The notes beneath the pieces were generated by a model that saw only the letters and a program-made list of their open reading frames with translations, had not been told where the DNA came from and ran no database searches. A stretch of DNA of 64,000 bases from Haladaptatus sp. DYF46. GTDB taxonomy: Archaea > Halobacteriota > Halobacteria > Halobacteriales > Haladaptataceae. Location: NCBI RefSeq assembly GCF_021083305.1, contig NZ_JAJFAY010000001.1, positions 310,001-374,000 on the forward strand, in the 5' to 3' direction. Position 1 is the stretch's first letter; each line of letters starts with the position of its first letter. Of this stretch, positions 52,631 to 62,328 are shown piece by piece. Both the position numbers and the translations under genes were made by a program.

Positions 52631-53656
52631 TCAGGGCTGCCAGTAAATCTCGGTCGCCCGATGTCGTTCGTCGTAGGCCTCCAACCCCTCACCAAGCACC
52701 CATCGGAGGTGAAGGTCCTCGTACAGCGTCGAGTGCGTGTAGTCGACGAACGTCATCGGAACGACCAGTTCGCCGTCCCGCCGAACGATGCTCGCGACGC
52801 CCGTGTACATGTGCTTGTGGCGAGCGTCGTGTATCATCGCGCCTAAAACGGGCATTCGTTGGCGATGTGCGGGGACCGAGTGCAGCGCCTCGATGGACCG
52901 CCACGTGAACTCGTAACAGAACATGCCCGCGGTCACGCCGGATTCGATGGCCTCGTACTCGGTGGGCGTCTCGAAGTACTGGCGTAGGTCGGCGGCACCG
53001 AAGAGGACATTGTCCTCCACCGACCCGGCGGCGTAGCGTGGAACATCGTAGTAGGTCTTGTCACGAAACCCCGAGACGAGACCTTCGAGAACCGCCTTCG
53101 GGTGGTCGGGGTCGGCCCCGGAAAACGACGCTATCGTCGCCGGGTCGACGTGCTGAAAGCGGTTTCCGCGGAGCGCCTCCACGGTGAACGGACGTCGCTC
53201 CGCGGCTCGAACGAGGTCGAAAAACGGCTCGTAGTCCATAAACTCGAATCGGAACTCGCCCCTCTCGATGGCCGCGAGGTCCGTCACCAGCTGTTCGACC
53301 GGTCGGTTTTCGAGTCCCAGTTCGTCGTCCACCGTCGCCGCCGTGGCCGACGATGCCGAACGCGACACGGAGCGCCGTTCGTCTCCCCGTCGGGCCTCGA
53401 TACGCCCGCCGCCGAGTCGAATCCGGGTGTTCGAGACGGTCGTCTCGAACGGTGTCGGGCCGAACCGCGCACGTGCGAGCGTTCCGAGGTCTTGGTCGTG
53501 GAGGTTCGTCCCGACGAGAACGCCGTAGCCGATGAGAACGTTGTCCGCCGCTTTTCCGCCACCCAGCGCGACGCCGCCGCCACCGAGTACGGAGAGTACC
53601 TGTCGCCGGGTCAGGTCCGTTTCGGTCGCGGACGACAACAGGCTCGCCCAATCCAT
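52631..53656 (-). CDS. Tat-type exported protein of unknown function, partner of HTTM gene
   Basis: A 341-residue protein with TETDLTRRQVLSVLGGGGVA, a twin-arginine type signal with a Gly-rich hydrophobic core. The remainder is mixed alpha/beta with many Arg and Asp, and a conserved-looking AMIHDARHKHMYTGVASIVR near 275-294 and the C-terminal HATEIYWQP-type end. No known family. It precedes the HTTM gene in transcription order with a 54-base gap, so the two may act together at the membrane. Confidence 0.65.
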   Translation of the reverse strand: MDWASLLSSATETDLTRRQVLSVLGGGGVALGGGKAADNVLIGYGVLVGTNLHDQDLGTLARARFGPTPFETTVSNTRIRLGGGRIEARRGDERRSVSRSASSATAATVDDELGLENRPVEQLVTDLAAIERGEFRFEFMDYEPFFDLVRAAERRPFTVEALRGNRFQHVDPATIASFSGADPDHPKAVLEGLVSGFRDKTYYDVPRYAAGSVEDNVLFGAADLRQYFETPTEYEAIESGVTAGMFCYEFTWRSIEALHSVPAHRQRMPVLGAMIHDARHKHMYTGVASIVRRDGELVVPMTFVDYTHSTLYEDLHLRWVLGEGLEAYDERHRATEIYWQP

Positions 53657-53782
53657 AAGGGGAGTGTCCGAACGGATCGAGATAAGTCTTCTATCTTTCA
53701 GTAACTGTTTTCTGTTACTTCTCCACCGAATCAGGTATAGTGCCCTGTTTCCATCCAGTTGATACCCGACACTATCTTGGAC
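53657..53782. promoter_or_regulatory. Promoter region upstream of the Tat/HTTM genes
   Basis: This 126-base gap has AT-rich sequence with GTAAC...GTTAC (GTAACTGTTTTCTGTTAC at 53701-53718), a five-base inverted repeat that could bind a regulator. It lies 45 bases before the Tat gene. No gene is seen. Confidence 0.4.
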
Positions 53783-54424
53783 TTATATTTTGAGTGTCAT
53801 TTCGAGCGTCCGTCGTATCGCGTCGCTCTGCATCGACAGTGGCATGCTCGGTTGCACCGACGCGCCGCTTGTGCCATCCCCGTCCTTCGCGTGTTTCGCC
53901 GCCAGTTCCGGCGTACATGGGAGGTGGACGAAGCCCATCGGAACGTCGCGGTTCTGTCGGTCCAGATACGCTCGCGTCGAGTAGAGGGCGTTGTTACAGA
54001 GGTGTGTCCCCGCGGTGTTCGAGACGTGTGCCGGAATCCCGGCGTCGAGGAGCGATTCCACGACCGAAACGACGGGAAGCGTGGCGAAGTACCCCGCCGT
54101 CTCGCCGTTTCGGATTCGTTCGTTTCGCGGCTCCGCACCCGCGTTGTCCGGCGTGCTGCCACAGTCGTTGACGTTGATTCCCACGCGCTCGACGCTGATG
54201 CCCGCTCGTCCCGCCGCGAGACCGGTCGCCACGATCGCGGTCGGGTCGTGGGTTTCGATGAGTTCTTGCATCTCCTCGAACGCCGCGTCGAACTCCACCG
54301 GGAGGACCTCCCCGACCACTTCGTGACCTGCTATTTCCTCGCCGTCGAGTTCCCTCGCTACCATCGCGCTCGGGTTTTCGTCGTCGCCGCCGAAGGGTTC
54401 GTAGCCCGTCAGGAGGAGTGTCAT
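53783..54424 (-). CDS. pcp: Pyroglutamyl-peptidase I
   Basis: A 213-residue cysteine peptidase that removes N-terminal pyroglutamate. The catalytic triad is in place: Glu in AGISVERVGIN (about 80), Cys in SNTAGTHLCNNALY (about 143) and His in GFVHLPCTPE (about 167). The start MTLLLTGYEPFGGDDENPSA is the family's first strand. It is cytoplasmic and monofunctional. It is transcribed in the same direction as lhr, 85 bases after its end. Confidence 0.95.
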   Translation of the reverse strand: MTLLLTGYEPFGGDDENPSAMVARELDGEEIAGHEVVGEVLPVEFDAAFEEMQELIETHDPTAIVATGLAAGRAGISVERVGINVNDCGSTPDNAGAEPRNERIRNGETAGYFATLPVVSVVESLLDAGIPAHVSNTAGTHLCNNALYSTRAYLDRQNRDVPMGFVHLPCTPELAAKHAKDGDGTSGASVQPSMPLSMQSDAIRRTLEMTLKI

Positions 54425-54509
54425 GGTCGGGGTTTCGGACGGGATGGCTTAGTTCGTCGCCTCGCGGAAAAGGGGGATTCGCTGAACTGTTCGAAACGAG
54501 AGGATTCGG

Positions 54510-57347
54510 TCAGTCCCAGAACGCCTGCGTCCGGGCGTACTGACGCTCTTTGGCGAGGATGTCGCGGTAGAAGTCGTCCTCGTCCTCGCGCAACTTGGCG
54601 ATAATCCGGGCCGCGTTCTGCGGGCCGACGCCGCGGGCCGCCAGCGCGATGACGGCGCGTTTGCCGTGGCTCTGGACGAGGTTCGCGGCGTTGTACGCCC
54701 GTCTGGTCATCTTCTCTTGCTCCTCGTCCTTGTCCTTCGCTCGCACCGCTTTCACCACCTCGTCGGCCCACGGGTTGAGCGCGGCGACCCTGGTCGAACC
54801 GCACTGGACGCATTTGGGCTGGTCGTTGACCTTTCCGACCGTCGTCTTGCGCTTCCACTCCCGACAGTGGAGACAGAACAGGATGACGCGGTCGTTCTCG
54901 ATGCGCTCCCTGACCGTGTTGATGACGCTCGCGTCGGCGTTCTCCGGGGCGAGCAGTTCCCGGCCCGAGGAGCGCCCGCCGCTTCCGACGGGGGTTCGTC
55001 CGCCGGTCGGGACGATTTCGATGTCGCCCGCCTGAATTTTCCGGAGGATGTCCGCCGTCGCTTCGACGGCGAGGTCGTCGTGGAACACCTCCCGCACCGC
55101 CTCGTCGTACATCGGCGTGTCCTCCAACGCGCCGAGCAGGCGACCCATGGAGACGGGACCGTTCCCCTCCCAGCGGTTCAGCGCGCCGAACTTCGCGGCG
55201 ACCTGCGCGAGCGTGAACTTCAGCGTGTCCGAGTGTTTGAGCGACAGTTCGATGAGCGGGCCGACGTGGTCGGGGTCGGTCTCGCGGAGGACCGCCACGA
55301 CCTCGTGCCCATCCACCTTCGCCGGAACGTCCAACTCGATGCGGTAGGGGTCCACGTCCATCCCGACCGAGGACCCGGTTCGCTGGCCGACGAGCGACGA
55401 GAGGACGCGACCGAACGTCTCGTTCACCTTGTGGCCGAAGCAGGCGTTGACGACGATCTTCCCGGCGGCGAACTCCACCACGATTCGGTCGGCCGTCGGA
55501 ACCGGCGAGTCGGTTTCGGCCTGCCTGTCGAGTTGCGAGAGCGCGGTTTCCGCGGTATGCTGGTCGGTCGGGTAGCGGTTCGTGAACTCACGCGCCACGC
55601 CTTCTCTGGGTGCGCCGCGCTCGAACTGCGGTCCCGCTACGGCGCGCATCTCGCCGACTTCCTGCGCGACTTCGAACGGAACGGGAATCTCCTCGCCGAC
55701 CCACGACGGGACCTCGCCGCCGGGGTCCTCGATGGGCGAAACGTTGACTCGGCTCTCGTCGTCGTCGATTTCCGCGATGCGCCACATCTCGCCGCGCTGG
55801 ATGAACACCTCGCCGGGTTCCGCGAAGTTGACGACGAACCGCTCGTCCAATGTCCCGATTTGGGACCCGCTGGCGATGTCGTGGACGGTGTAGGTCTCCT
55901 CGTCGGGAATCATCGACAGGTTGGCGTAGAAGTACTGCCACGTCTTGCCAGACTTCTCGATTCGGTCGTCCTCCTCGTTCAGCCAGACGAGTCGATTGCC
56001 CTGTATCTCCCGCACGACGCCCTTGAACGTCTCCTCGTCCAGATTTCGGAACGGGTAGGCCCGTGTGACGATTTCGTAGGCGCGCCGGGCGTCGATTTCG
56101 CCGAAGTCCATGACCAGACCGACGATCTGGTTGGCGACGGTGTCCAGACTCGCGTGGTGTATGTGGGCCGGTTCCACGTCGCCGTCCTCGGCCTGTCGGG
56201 CTATCGCCATCGCTTCCAGCGCGTCGTCGGCGTTCGACGTGACGATGGTTCCGTTCGACACCTCGTCCATGCGATGCCCCGCCCTTCCGACGCGCTGAAG
56301 CAACCGCGCAACCTCGCGCGGACTCTGGTACTGGACGACGTGGTCGATTCGCCCCACGTCGATGCCGAGTTCCATCGAGGAGGTACAGAGCAGGGCGTCG
56401 AGGTCCCCGTCCTTGAACCGGTCTTCCACGTCGATTCGGGCCTCCTTCGAGAGGCTTCCGTGGTGGACGCCGATGTTCGCGCCGAATTCCTTGAACCGCG
56501 ACCCGAGCGCTTCGGCGGTCTGGCGCGTGTTGACGAAGATGAGCGTCGAACCGTGGTCCTCGACAATGTCCCGAATCGCCCGGACGTGGCTGGCGATGTC
56601 CGGGTTCGTCATCAGTTCGCCCGCGAGTCGCTTATCCTCCTCGATGACTTCGGGTTCGTGGACCCGAAAATCCACTTTGCTCCCCACGTCTACTTCGATG
56701 ATTTCGCATCCCCTATCGCCGGTGAGGAACTTGCCGACCTCTTCGGGGTCGCCCACGGTCGCCGACAGTCCGATTCGCTGGAACTCGCCCGAGAGTTCCT
56801 GCAACCGCTCCAACCCAATGGTCAACTGCGCGCCGCGCTTCGCGCTGGCGAGTTCGTGTACCTCGTCCACGACGACGTGATGGACGTCCTCCAGCGCTTT
56901 CCGGAGTTTCGACCCGGTGAGCATCGCCTGCAACGTCTCCGGCGTCGTCACCAACACGTCCGGCGGGTCGTTCGCCTGCTTCTGGCGCTGGTAGTCCGTG
57001 GTGTCGCCGTGACGCACGTCGATTTCGACGCCGAGCGTCTCGCCCCACCACTCCAGTCGCTGGCGCATGTCGCGGTTCAGCGCCCGGAGCGGCGTGATGT
57101 AGAGCACCGAAATCCCAAATCTGGGGTCGGCCTCCGCCACGGAATCGAACACGGGCAACATCGCCGTCTCGGTCTTCCCGGTCCCGGTCGGTGCGATGAC
57201 CAGCCCGTGATTTCCGTCGGCGAGCGGCGGAATCGCGCGCTTCTGTGGCTCTGTCGGCGTCGAAAAGCCCCGCTCGGAGAGCGCCGACCGAACCTCGGAC
57301 CCGAGTCGCGCGAAGGCCGCAGAACCCGCGGCCCGCCTGTCCTGCAT
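54510..57347 (-). CDS. lhr: Lhr-type ATP-dependent DNA/RNA helicase
   Basis: A 945-residue SF2 helicase. Motif I GTGKTE is at 55-60, DEVH (motif II) near 166-169, and the second RecA lobe has LIFVNTRQTAEA, then QYQSPREVARLLQRVGRAGH as motif VI. The Lhr winged-helix/beta-barrel core follows (NKVNETFGRVLSSLVG-type region). A C-terminal Cys4 cluster (CLHCREW and CVQCGS, about 830-860) should bind zinc and is not universal in Lhr. The enzyme unwinds DNA-RNA hybrids in repair. Likely regulated alone. Confidence 0.92.
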   Translation of the reverse strand: MQDRRAAGSAAFARLGSEVRSALSERGFSTPTEPQKRAIPPLADGNHGLVIAPTGTGKTETAMLPVFDSVAEADPRFGISVLYITPLRALNRDMRQRLEWWGETLGVEIDVRHGDTTDYQRQKQANDPPDVLVTTPETLQAMLTGSKLRKALEDVHHVVVDEVHELASAKRGAQLTIGLERLQELSGEFQRIGLSATVGDPEEVGKFLTGDRGCEIIEVDVGSKVDFRVHEPEVIEEDKRLAGELMTNPDIASHVRAIRDIVEDHGSTLIFVNTRQTAEALGSRFKEFGANIGVHHGSLSKEARIDVEDRFKDGDLDALLCTSSMELGIDVGRIDHVVQYQSPREVARLLQRVGRAGHRMDEVSNGTIVTSNADDALEAMAIARQAEDGDVEPAHIHHASLDTVANQIVGLVMDFGEIDARRAYEIVTRAYPFRNLDEETFKGVVREIQGNRLVWLNEEDDRIEKSGKTWQYFYANLSMIPDEETYTVHDIASGSQIGTLDERFVVNFAEPGEVFIQRGEMWRIAEIDDDESRVNVSPIEDPGGEVPSWVGEEIPVPFEVAQEVGEMRAVAGPQFERGAPREGVAREFTNRYPTDQHTAETALSQLDRQAETDSPVPTADRIVVEFAAGKIVVNACFGHKVNETFGRVLSSLVGQRTGSSVGMDVDPYRIELDVPAKVDGHEVVAVLRETDPDHVGPLIELSLKHSDTLKFTLAQVAAKFGALNRWEGNGPVSMGRLLGALEDTPMYDEAVREVFHDDLAVEATADILRKIQAGDIEIVPTGGRTPVGSGGRSSGRELLAPENADASVINTVRERIENDRVILFCLHCREWKRKTTVGKVNDQPKCVQCGSTRVAALNPWADEVVKAVRAKDKDEEQEKMTRRAYNAANLVQSHGKRAVIALAARGVGPQNAARIIAKLREDEDDFYRDILAKERQYARTQAFWD

Positions 57348-57411
57348 CGTATTTCGGATAGGGAGCCAAGCGAATTAAGCGCGTTGCCTCTCCGGGTGTG
57401 GCCGTCCGTCG

Positions 57412-58368
57412 CTACGGTTCGACGACCAACTTCCCGAGGAAGCTCTCTTCCAACACGTCGCGCTGTGCGTCGGCCACCCCGTCCAACGAGTAGGTCCGGG
57501 CGATTTCGGGGACGACTTCGCCGTCCGCCACGAGTCGCGCCAACCGCGCCAGCACCGCCGAAATGTCCGGCGTGTTGTACATGCTCATCAGCGTTACCGT
57601 CAGTTCCTTCGAGCGCGCGGCGGGAACGTTCTCGAACCCGGCCGCAACGTCCTCGTTGCCGATGCCGACGATGCGGGCACCCGTCGCCGACACGTCCGCG
57701 TCGAACTGGAGGTAGTCGTCCAGTCGGTGGTCGAGGACGACGTCCGGCTTTCCGGCGTCCTCCACGGCCTCCGCGAGGCCGTCCCTGCGGTAATCGAGAA
57801 CCGTGTTCGCGCCGATTGCTTCGAGTCTGTCGTGGTAGTCCTCGCTCGCCGTCGTGGTCACGCGGGCACCGGTCGCGGCAGCGAGTTGGACCGCGACGTG
57901 ACCGACGCCGCCGCTTCCGCCGTGGACGAGGCACGTTTCCGCCGGTTCGAGACCGCCGTGGTCGATGAGCGCCCGCCACGCCGTGACGCCGACGAGGGAG
58001 ACGGCCGCACCCTCCTCGAAACCGACGCCGTCCGGAAGGTGAGCCACCGTATCCGTCGGCGTCGTGACGTACTCCGCGCAGGTTCCGGGGCGGTCGTTGC
58101 CGAGTCCGGTGCCGAACACGCGGTCGCCCGCGTCGAACGCTTCTATTTCGTCGCCGACCGCTTCGACCGTTCCGGCGAAATCCGACCCCGGAATCCACGG
58201 GAGGTCGCCCGGTTGGTACGACCCCTCGCGGAAGTAGGTGTCCACGGGATTCACCGCTGCGGCGCGAACCGCCACCAGCAGTTCGTCGTCGTCGGGTTCC
58301 GGTCGGTCGATCTCGTCCACCTGTAGCACGTCCGGGCCGCCGTGTTCGTGATAGCGTACTGCGCGCAT
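57412..58368 (-). CDS. Quinone oxidoreductase-like MDR protein (no structural zinc)
   Basis: A 318-residue zinc-free medium-chain reductase. The pattern MRAVRYHEHGGPDVLQVDEI, NPVDTYFREG, GSDFAGTVEAVG and the Rossmann VHGGSGGVGHVAVQLAAATG (about 143-162) match NADPH:quinone reductases (Qor). There is no Cys in the zinc-lobe position. It would reduce quinones or enals with NADPH. The ATG at 58368 begins the family's MRAVRY; an ATG four codons earlier is also in frame. Divergent from a small zinc-ribbon gene. Confidence 0.9.
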   Translation of the reverse strand: MRAVRYHEHGGPDVLQVDEIDRPEPDDDELLVAVRAAAVNPVDTYFREGSYQPGDLPWIPGSDFAGTVEAVGDEIEAFDAGDRVFGTGLGNDRPGTCAEYVTTPTDTVAHLPDGVGFEEGAAVSLVGVTAWRALIDHGGLEPAETCLVHGGSGGVGHVAVQLAAATGARVTTTASEDYHDRLEAIGANTVLDYRRDGLAEAVEDAGKPDVVLDHRLDDYLQFDADVSATGARIVGIGNEDVAAGFENVPAARSKELTVTLMSMYNTPDISAVLARLARLVADGEVVPEIARTYSLDGVADAQRDVLEESFLGKLVVEP

Positions 58369-58421
58369 GTGTGGGGCCACGATGGGGAGGAAAATAAGTT
58401 CGCAGGGGTCGAAACGAAGGT

Positions 58422-58601
58422 ATGCCCATCTGCCCCGATTGTAACGTGTCGATGGAAACCGTCGAGCATCAAACGTTCGGCGAGGAGCGAATCAGCCTCC
58501 AAACCGAGGGCGGTCTCCTGAGCGCGCTCGGACTCAGTGCCGAGTATCTGAACAGCTACCTCTGTCCCGACTGTCGATTGGTGAGGTTCTATGCCGACTG
58601 A
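58422..58601 (+). CDS. Small zinc-ribbon protein
   Basis: A 59-residue protein starting MPICPDCNVSMETVEHQTFG. Two CPDC motifs at the ends bind one zinc, with SLQTEGGLLSALGLSAEYLN in between. It overlaps the GDPD gene by 11 bases, so they are coupled. Divergent from the quinone reductase. Function unknown; similar ribbons are common in haloarchaeal genomes. Confidence 0.75.
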   Translation: MPICPDCNVSMETVEHQTFGEERISLQTEGGLLSALGLSAEYLNSYLCPDCRLVRFYAD

Positions 58602-59250
58602 CCGAATCGCCCATCGCGGGTTCGCCGACGACTACCCCGAAAACACGCCGCTGGCGTTTCGAACGGCGGCCGAGCATGCGGACGCCGTCGAGATGGACGT
58701 TCAGCGCTGCGGGTCGGGCGAACTCGTCGTCTTTCACGACGCGAAACTCGGTCGCGTAACCGATCGGTTCGGACTGGTTCAGGACACGCCGTGGTCGGTC
58801 CTCTGGGGCCTGACGATTCTCGATTCGGACGAGACGGTTCCGAGCCTCGAAACCGCGCTCGGTTCGGTCCCGGCGGGAACGGCGATCAACCTCGAACTGA
58901 AACACGTCGGGATGGCGGACGAGGTGCTCGACGCGGTGGAGGACGTCGAAAACGAGATACTCCTCTCGTCGTTCGATTCGAACGTCCTCCGGGACCTTCG
59001 AGAGCGAGACGACGACGTTCGACTGGCCTACATCAACCAGCGCGGGCCGAACTGCATCGACACGGCCGTCGATTTGGACTGTGTTTGCGTGCATCCACGA
59101 GCGGACCTCTGTGACGCGGCGTTCGTGGAACGAGCACACCAAGAAGGTTTGCGGGTGAACTCGTGGACGGTGGACGACGAGGAGGGTGCGGCGGCGTTGG
59201 CGGACGCTGGCGTCGATGGTATCGTCTCGGACACGTCGGCGGTGTTTTGA
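58591..59250 (+). CDS. Glycerophosphodiester phosphodiesterase
   Basis: A 219-residue GDPD that splits glycerophosphodiesters into glycerol phosphate and an alcohol. The signature is IAHRGFADDYPENT (HRG), then AVEMDVQRCGSGELVVFHDA (the Glu-x-Asp metal pair and HD), and INLELKHVG near 105. No signal peptide, so cytoplasmic. It follows and overlaps the zinc-ribbon gene by 11 bases. In archaea it may work on glycerol-phosphate parts of lipids. Confidence 0.93.
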   Translation: MPTDRIAHRGFADDYPENTPLAFRTAAEHADAVEMDVQRCGSGELVVFHDAKLGRVTDRFGLVQDTPWSVLWGLTILDSDETVPSLETALGSVPAGTAINLELKHVGMADEVLDAVEDVENEILLSSFDSNVLRDLRERDDDVRLAYINQRGPNCIDTAVDLDCVCVHPRADLCDAAFVERAHQEGLRVNSWTVDDEEGAAALADAGVDGIVSDTSAVF

Positions 59251-59419
59251 TCAAATCGAATCGATGCCGTCCACTCTTCGACTTTCGAACCGCCGTCGGT
59301 TCACCGAAAACGGAACGGACGTGCAGATAAAATCCGACGAAACCGATGACTGTAGACTACTTCGAGGGACGCTGAAAACCGGTCGCGGCAAAAACCGCCC
59401 TCGCCGTGAACCGGCGGGA

Positions 59420-59425
59420 TTTAAG
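59420..59425 (+). promoter_or_regulatory. TATA box for sucC
   Basis: TTTAAG centred about 29 bases before the sucC ATG fits a leaderless or nearly leaderless transcript covering sucC and sucD. The preceding ~170 bases (59251-59419) show nothing else. Confidence 0.5.
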
Positions 59426-59451
59426 CGGCGCGGAAACCCCCTTTCGAATGC

Positions 59452-60594
59452 ATGAGGCTACACGAGTACCAGGCGAAGGAGGTGTTTTCCGACGCGGGGA
59501 TTCCGACGCCGGATTCGGCGCTCGCGGAGAGTGTCGAAGAAGTCGTCGAGGCGGCGGAGGACATCGGCTACCCCGTCGCGGTAAAAGCGCAAGTACACGT
59601 CGGCGGCCGCGGAAAGGCCGGCGGAATCAAACTCGCTGAGAACCGCGACGAGGCCGAGGAGGCCGCCGAGGACATCCTCGGAATGGACCTCAAAGGATAC
59701 ACGGTCGAACAGGTGTTGGTCGAAGGGGCCGTCGACTTCGTCAACGAACTCTACGTCGGCGTGACGATGGACCGCGGCGAGGGCAAACCGGTCGCCATGG
59801 TCTCCACGAAGGGCGGCGTCGATATCGAATCCGTCGCCGAGGAGGACCCCGAGGCGATAGCCCGGGAACACATCGACCCGGCGTTCGGGATGCACCCGTA
59901 TCAGGCCCGCAAGGCCGTCTTCGAAGCGGGCGTGGACAAGGACATCGCCATGGACGTCGCGAGCGTCCTCACGACGCTGTACGACCTCTGGTCGAACAAG
60001 GACGCGAGCGACGCCGAGATCAACCCGCTGATGGTCACGAGCGACGACGAGGTCGTCGCGGCCGACGCGGTGCTCAACATCGATAACGACGCACTGTTCC
60101 GTCACCCCGACCTCGCCGAAATGGAGGAGGACTCCTACGAGGACGACCTCGAACGCAAGGCTGGCGAGTACGGCTTCGACTACGTTCGACTCGACGGCAA
60201 CGTCGGCATCATCGGCAACGGTGCCGGACTCGTCATGACCACGCTCGACCTCGTGGACTACTACGGCGGCACGCCCGCCAACTTCCTCGACATCGGTGGC
60301 GGCGCGAAGGCCGAGCGCGTGACGAACGCGCTGGACATGGTGTTCTCGGACGAGAACGTCGATTCGGTCGTCTTCAACATCTTCGGCGGCATCACCCGCG
60401 GCGACGAGGTGGCGAAGGGTATCAACGAGGCGCTCGAATCGCTCGACGAGATTCCGAAACCCGTCGTCGTTCGACTCGCGGGGACGAACGCCGAGGAAGG
60501 AATGGAGATTCTGAACACCGACCTCGTTCAGGTCGAAGCAACGCTCGAAGACGCGGTTCAGCGTGCCGTCGAAAACGCGGAGGGACAACAATGA
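59452..60594 (+). CDS. sucC: Succinyl-CoA synthetase beta subunit
   Basis: A 380-residue ATP-grasp subunit of the TCA-cycle enzyme that makes ATP or GTP while forming succinate. [20 protein letters not shown] and [20 protein letters not shown] are the N-terminal grasp fold. The loop [16 protein letters not shown] supplies the CoA/phosphate end. The ATG has TATA spacing for a leaderless transcript. The stop overlaps sucD by four bases (ATGA), so the two are made in a 1:1 manner. Confidence 0.97.
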   Translation: MRLHEYQAKEVFSDAGIPTPDSALAESVEEVVEAAEDIGYPVAVKAQVHVGGRGKAGGIKLAENRDEAEEAAEDILGMDLKGYTVEQVLVEGAVDFVNELYVGVTMDRGEGKPVAMVSTKGGVDIESVAEEDPEAIAREHIDPAFGMHPYQARKAVFEAGVDKDIAMDVASVLTTLYDLWSNKDASDAEINPLMVTSDDEVVAADAVLNIDNDALFRHPDLAEMEEDSYEDDLERKAGEYGFDYVRLDGNVGIIGNGAGLVMTTLDLVDYYGGTPANFLDIGGGAKAERVTNALDMVFSDENVDSVVFNIFGGITRGDEVAKGINEALESLDEIPKPVVVRLAGTNAEEGMEILNTDLVQVEATLEDAVQRAVENAEGQQ

Positions 60595-61460
60595 GTATTC
60601 TCGTCGACGACAACACCCGAGTTGTCGTCCAAGGTATCACCGGCGGTGAGGGAAGTTTCCACGCCCAGCAGATGATGGAGTACGGAACGAACGTCGTCGC
60701 CGGTGCGGTCCCCGGCAAGGGCGGGCAGGAAGCGCACGGCGTGCCCGTCTACGACACCGTGAACGAAGCGGTCGAGGAGGAGGATGCCGACGCGTCCGTC
60801 ATCTTCGTCCCGCCCGCGTTCGCGGCAGACGCCATCTTCGAGGCCCTCGACACGGACCTCGACCTCGCGGTGGCAATCACGGAGGGCGTCCCGACACAGG
60901 ACATGTCGAAGGTGTACAAGCGCCTCTCGGAGACCGACACGCGACTGCTCGGCCCGAACTGCCCCGGCATCATCACGCCCGGCGAGGCCAAACTCGGCAT
61001 CCTCCCCGGCAACATCTTCGAGGCCGGTAACGTCGGTCTCGTCTCACGCTCGGGGACGCTGACCTACCAAGTCGTGGACAGCCTCACCCAGCGCGGCATC
61101 GGGCAGACGACCGCCATCGGTATCGGCGGCGACCCGATCATCGGCACCGACTTCATCGACGCGCTCTCGCTCTTCGAGGACGACCCGGACACCGACGCGG
61201 TCGTCATGTGCGGCGAAATCGGCGGCGAGGACGAGGAAGAGGCCGCGGCCTTCATCGCCGAGAACATGGACACCCCGGTGTCCGGCTTCATCGCCGGTCG
61301 CACGGCCCCGCCAGGAAAGCGCATGGGCCACGCGGGTGCCATCGTCTCCGGTAGCGGAACCGGAACCGCGGAAAGCAAAATCAACGCCCTTAACGACGCG
61401 GGCGTTCCGGTCGGCGACACGCCCGAAGAGGTTGCCGACAACATCGAAGACTTCCTGTAA
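60591..61460 (+). CDS. sucD: Succinyl-CoA synthetase alpha subunit
   Basis: A 289-residue alpha subunit with the CoA-binding Rossmann domain ([20 protein letters not shown]) and the phospho-His region [16 protein letters not shown] (about 242-257), the site phosphorylated in the reaction. [18 protein letters not shown] and [16 protein letters not shown] are family blocks. It overlaps sucC by ATGA. The following 147 bases (61461-61607) hold only AT-rich sequence and a T-run, a likely terminator. Confidence 0.97.
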   Translation: MSILVDDNTRVVVQGITGGEGSFHAQQMMEYGTNVVAGAVPGKGGQEAHGVPVYDTVNEAVEEEDADASVIFVPPAFAADAIFEALDTDLDLAVAITEGVPTQDMSKVYKRLSETDTRLLGPNCPGIITPGEAKLGILPGNIFEAGNVGLVSRSGTLTYQVVDSLTQRGIGQTTAIGIGGDPIIGTDFIDALSLFEDDPDTDAVVMCGEIGGEDEEEAAAFIAENMDTPVSGFIAGRTAPPGKRMGHAGAIVSGSGTGTAESKINALNDAGVPVGDTPEEVADNIEDFL

Positions 61461-61487
61461 TCCCCGGTCGGAGGTTTCGAAGTTGCG

Positions 61488-61505
61488 GTTTTATTTCCTT
61501 TTTTG
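61488..61505 (+). terminator. T-rich terminator after sucD
   Basis: TTTTATTTCCTTTTTTGG begins 28 bases after the sucD stop, a T-run of the kind that ends archaeal transcripts. Confidence 0.55.
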
Positions 61506-61607
61506 GCTGTCTACTCTCCGAATAGACCATTCATCCACGACCGGGTACTTTTCCGTATCGAAGTCATCGGAGGCTTTGCCTTTGGAGCTGGTCCATCGAA
61601 AACATCC

Positions 61608-62000
61608 TCAGTACTCTCGAACGAGAACGCCATCGATCCGTTCGAAGTGTCGGACGTTCCGCGTCACGACGGGTTCTTCGAATTCGACGGCGGTCGCCGC
61701 GATAAGGCAGTCGTCGAGTCCGACACTCGTTCCGTCGGCCAGGAGTTCGCCGTGGAAGCGTCCGCCACGGCGAGCAATCGATTTCGTGACGGGAACGATT
61801 TCCTTCGTCGCAGTGACGTCAACGATTTCGCTATACTCTTCGAGCGAACTGCCGACCTGCGGCACACCCGCTTGGAGTTCGGCGAGCGTGATCGCCGAGA
61901 CGCGTAGCGGTTCCGGTGACGCTTCGAGGTCACGCGCACACGACACCGCCTCCGTGTCGGCATGACGAACGTCGAGTAGAAACGTCGTGTCGAGAATCAC
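61608..62000 (-). CDS. vapC: VapC-type PIN toxin
   Basis: A 130-residue PIN ribonuclease with the classical acids: ILDTTFLLDVRH (Asp 3), AITLAELQAG (Glu 42), GLDDCLIAATAVE (Asp), then TRNVRHFERIDG. It is the toxin of a pair: the VapB start overlaps its own start by four bases (ATGA). It lies 148 bases after sucD in the opposite direction. Chromosomal VapBC pairs can be stress modules or addiction remnants. No relation to the cassette array at 39-44 kb is seen. Confidence 0.9.
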   Translation of the reverse strand: MILDTTFLLDVRHADTEAVSCARDLEASPEPLRVSAITLAELQAGVPQVGSSLEEYSEIVDVTATKEIVPVTKSIARRGGRFHGELLADGTSVGLDDCLIAATAVEFEEPVVTRNVRHFERIDGVLVREY

Positions 62001-62251
62001 GCGTCGTCCTCGCGCTCCCCACGGAGGCGTGTTCGAACGTCGTCAACCCCGTCGTCCAAACTATCACCTGCACGTTCGACGGCCCCCGCATATCCGTCGG
62101 TCTGCGAACCGGTCCCCACGACTTCTAACAACGAACGCTCGCCTGCCAATCGCTCAACGACATCGCTGAAGCTCTCTCCCTCTCGCTTATGAGCCTTGAG
62201 GCGCTCGTACGCGCTCTCGCTCAATGCCACTGTTTTCGTGTCCGCACTCAT
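61997..62251 (-). CDS. vapB: VapB-type antitoxin (DUF217 family)
   Basis: An 84-residue antitoxin. SADTKTVALSESAYERLKAH and REGESFSDVVERLAGERSLL are the AbrB/RHH-like DNA-binding part of the archaeal VapB (DUF217) family, and the acidic C-terminus (DDGVDDVRTRLRGEREDD) binds the toxin. The ATG at 62251 opens the conserved motif; the frame beyond is not coding. Just before it, AT-rich GTGTAACAC-type sequence (62280-62300 region) probably holds the promoter. Confidence 0.88.
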   Translation of the reverse strand: MSADTKTVALSESAYERLKAHKREGESFSDVVERLAGERSLLEVVGTGSQTDGYAGAVERAGDSLDDGVDDVRTRLRGEREDDA

Positions 62252-62328
62252 GAATGTAGATTGGTGTGTGAAATCTATAAGTGTTTGTGTTACACCGACC
62301 GTCCGCCTCGATACATAGTAACAACGAA

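Noticed and set aside
54666..57968. Open frame of 1100 codons on the plus strand across lhr
   Set aside because: It is antisense to a well-supported helicase gene; the translation is Arg/His/Leu-rich with no haloarchaeal acidity or motif. High GC leaves few stops in this frame.
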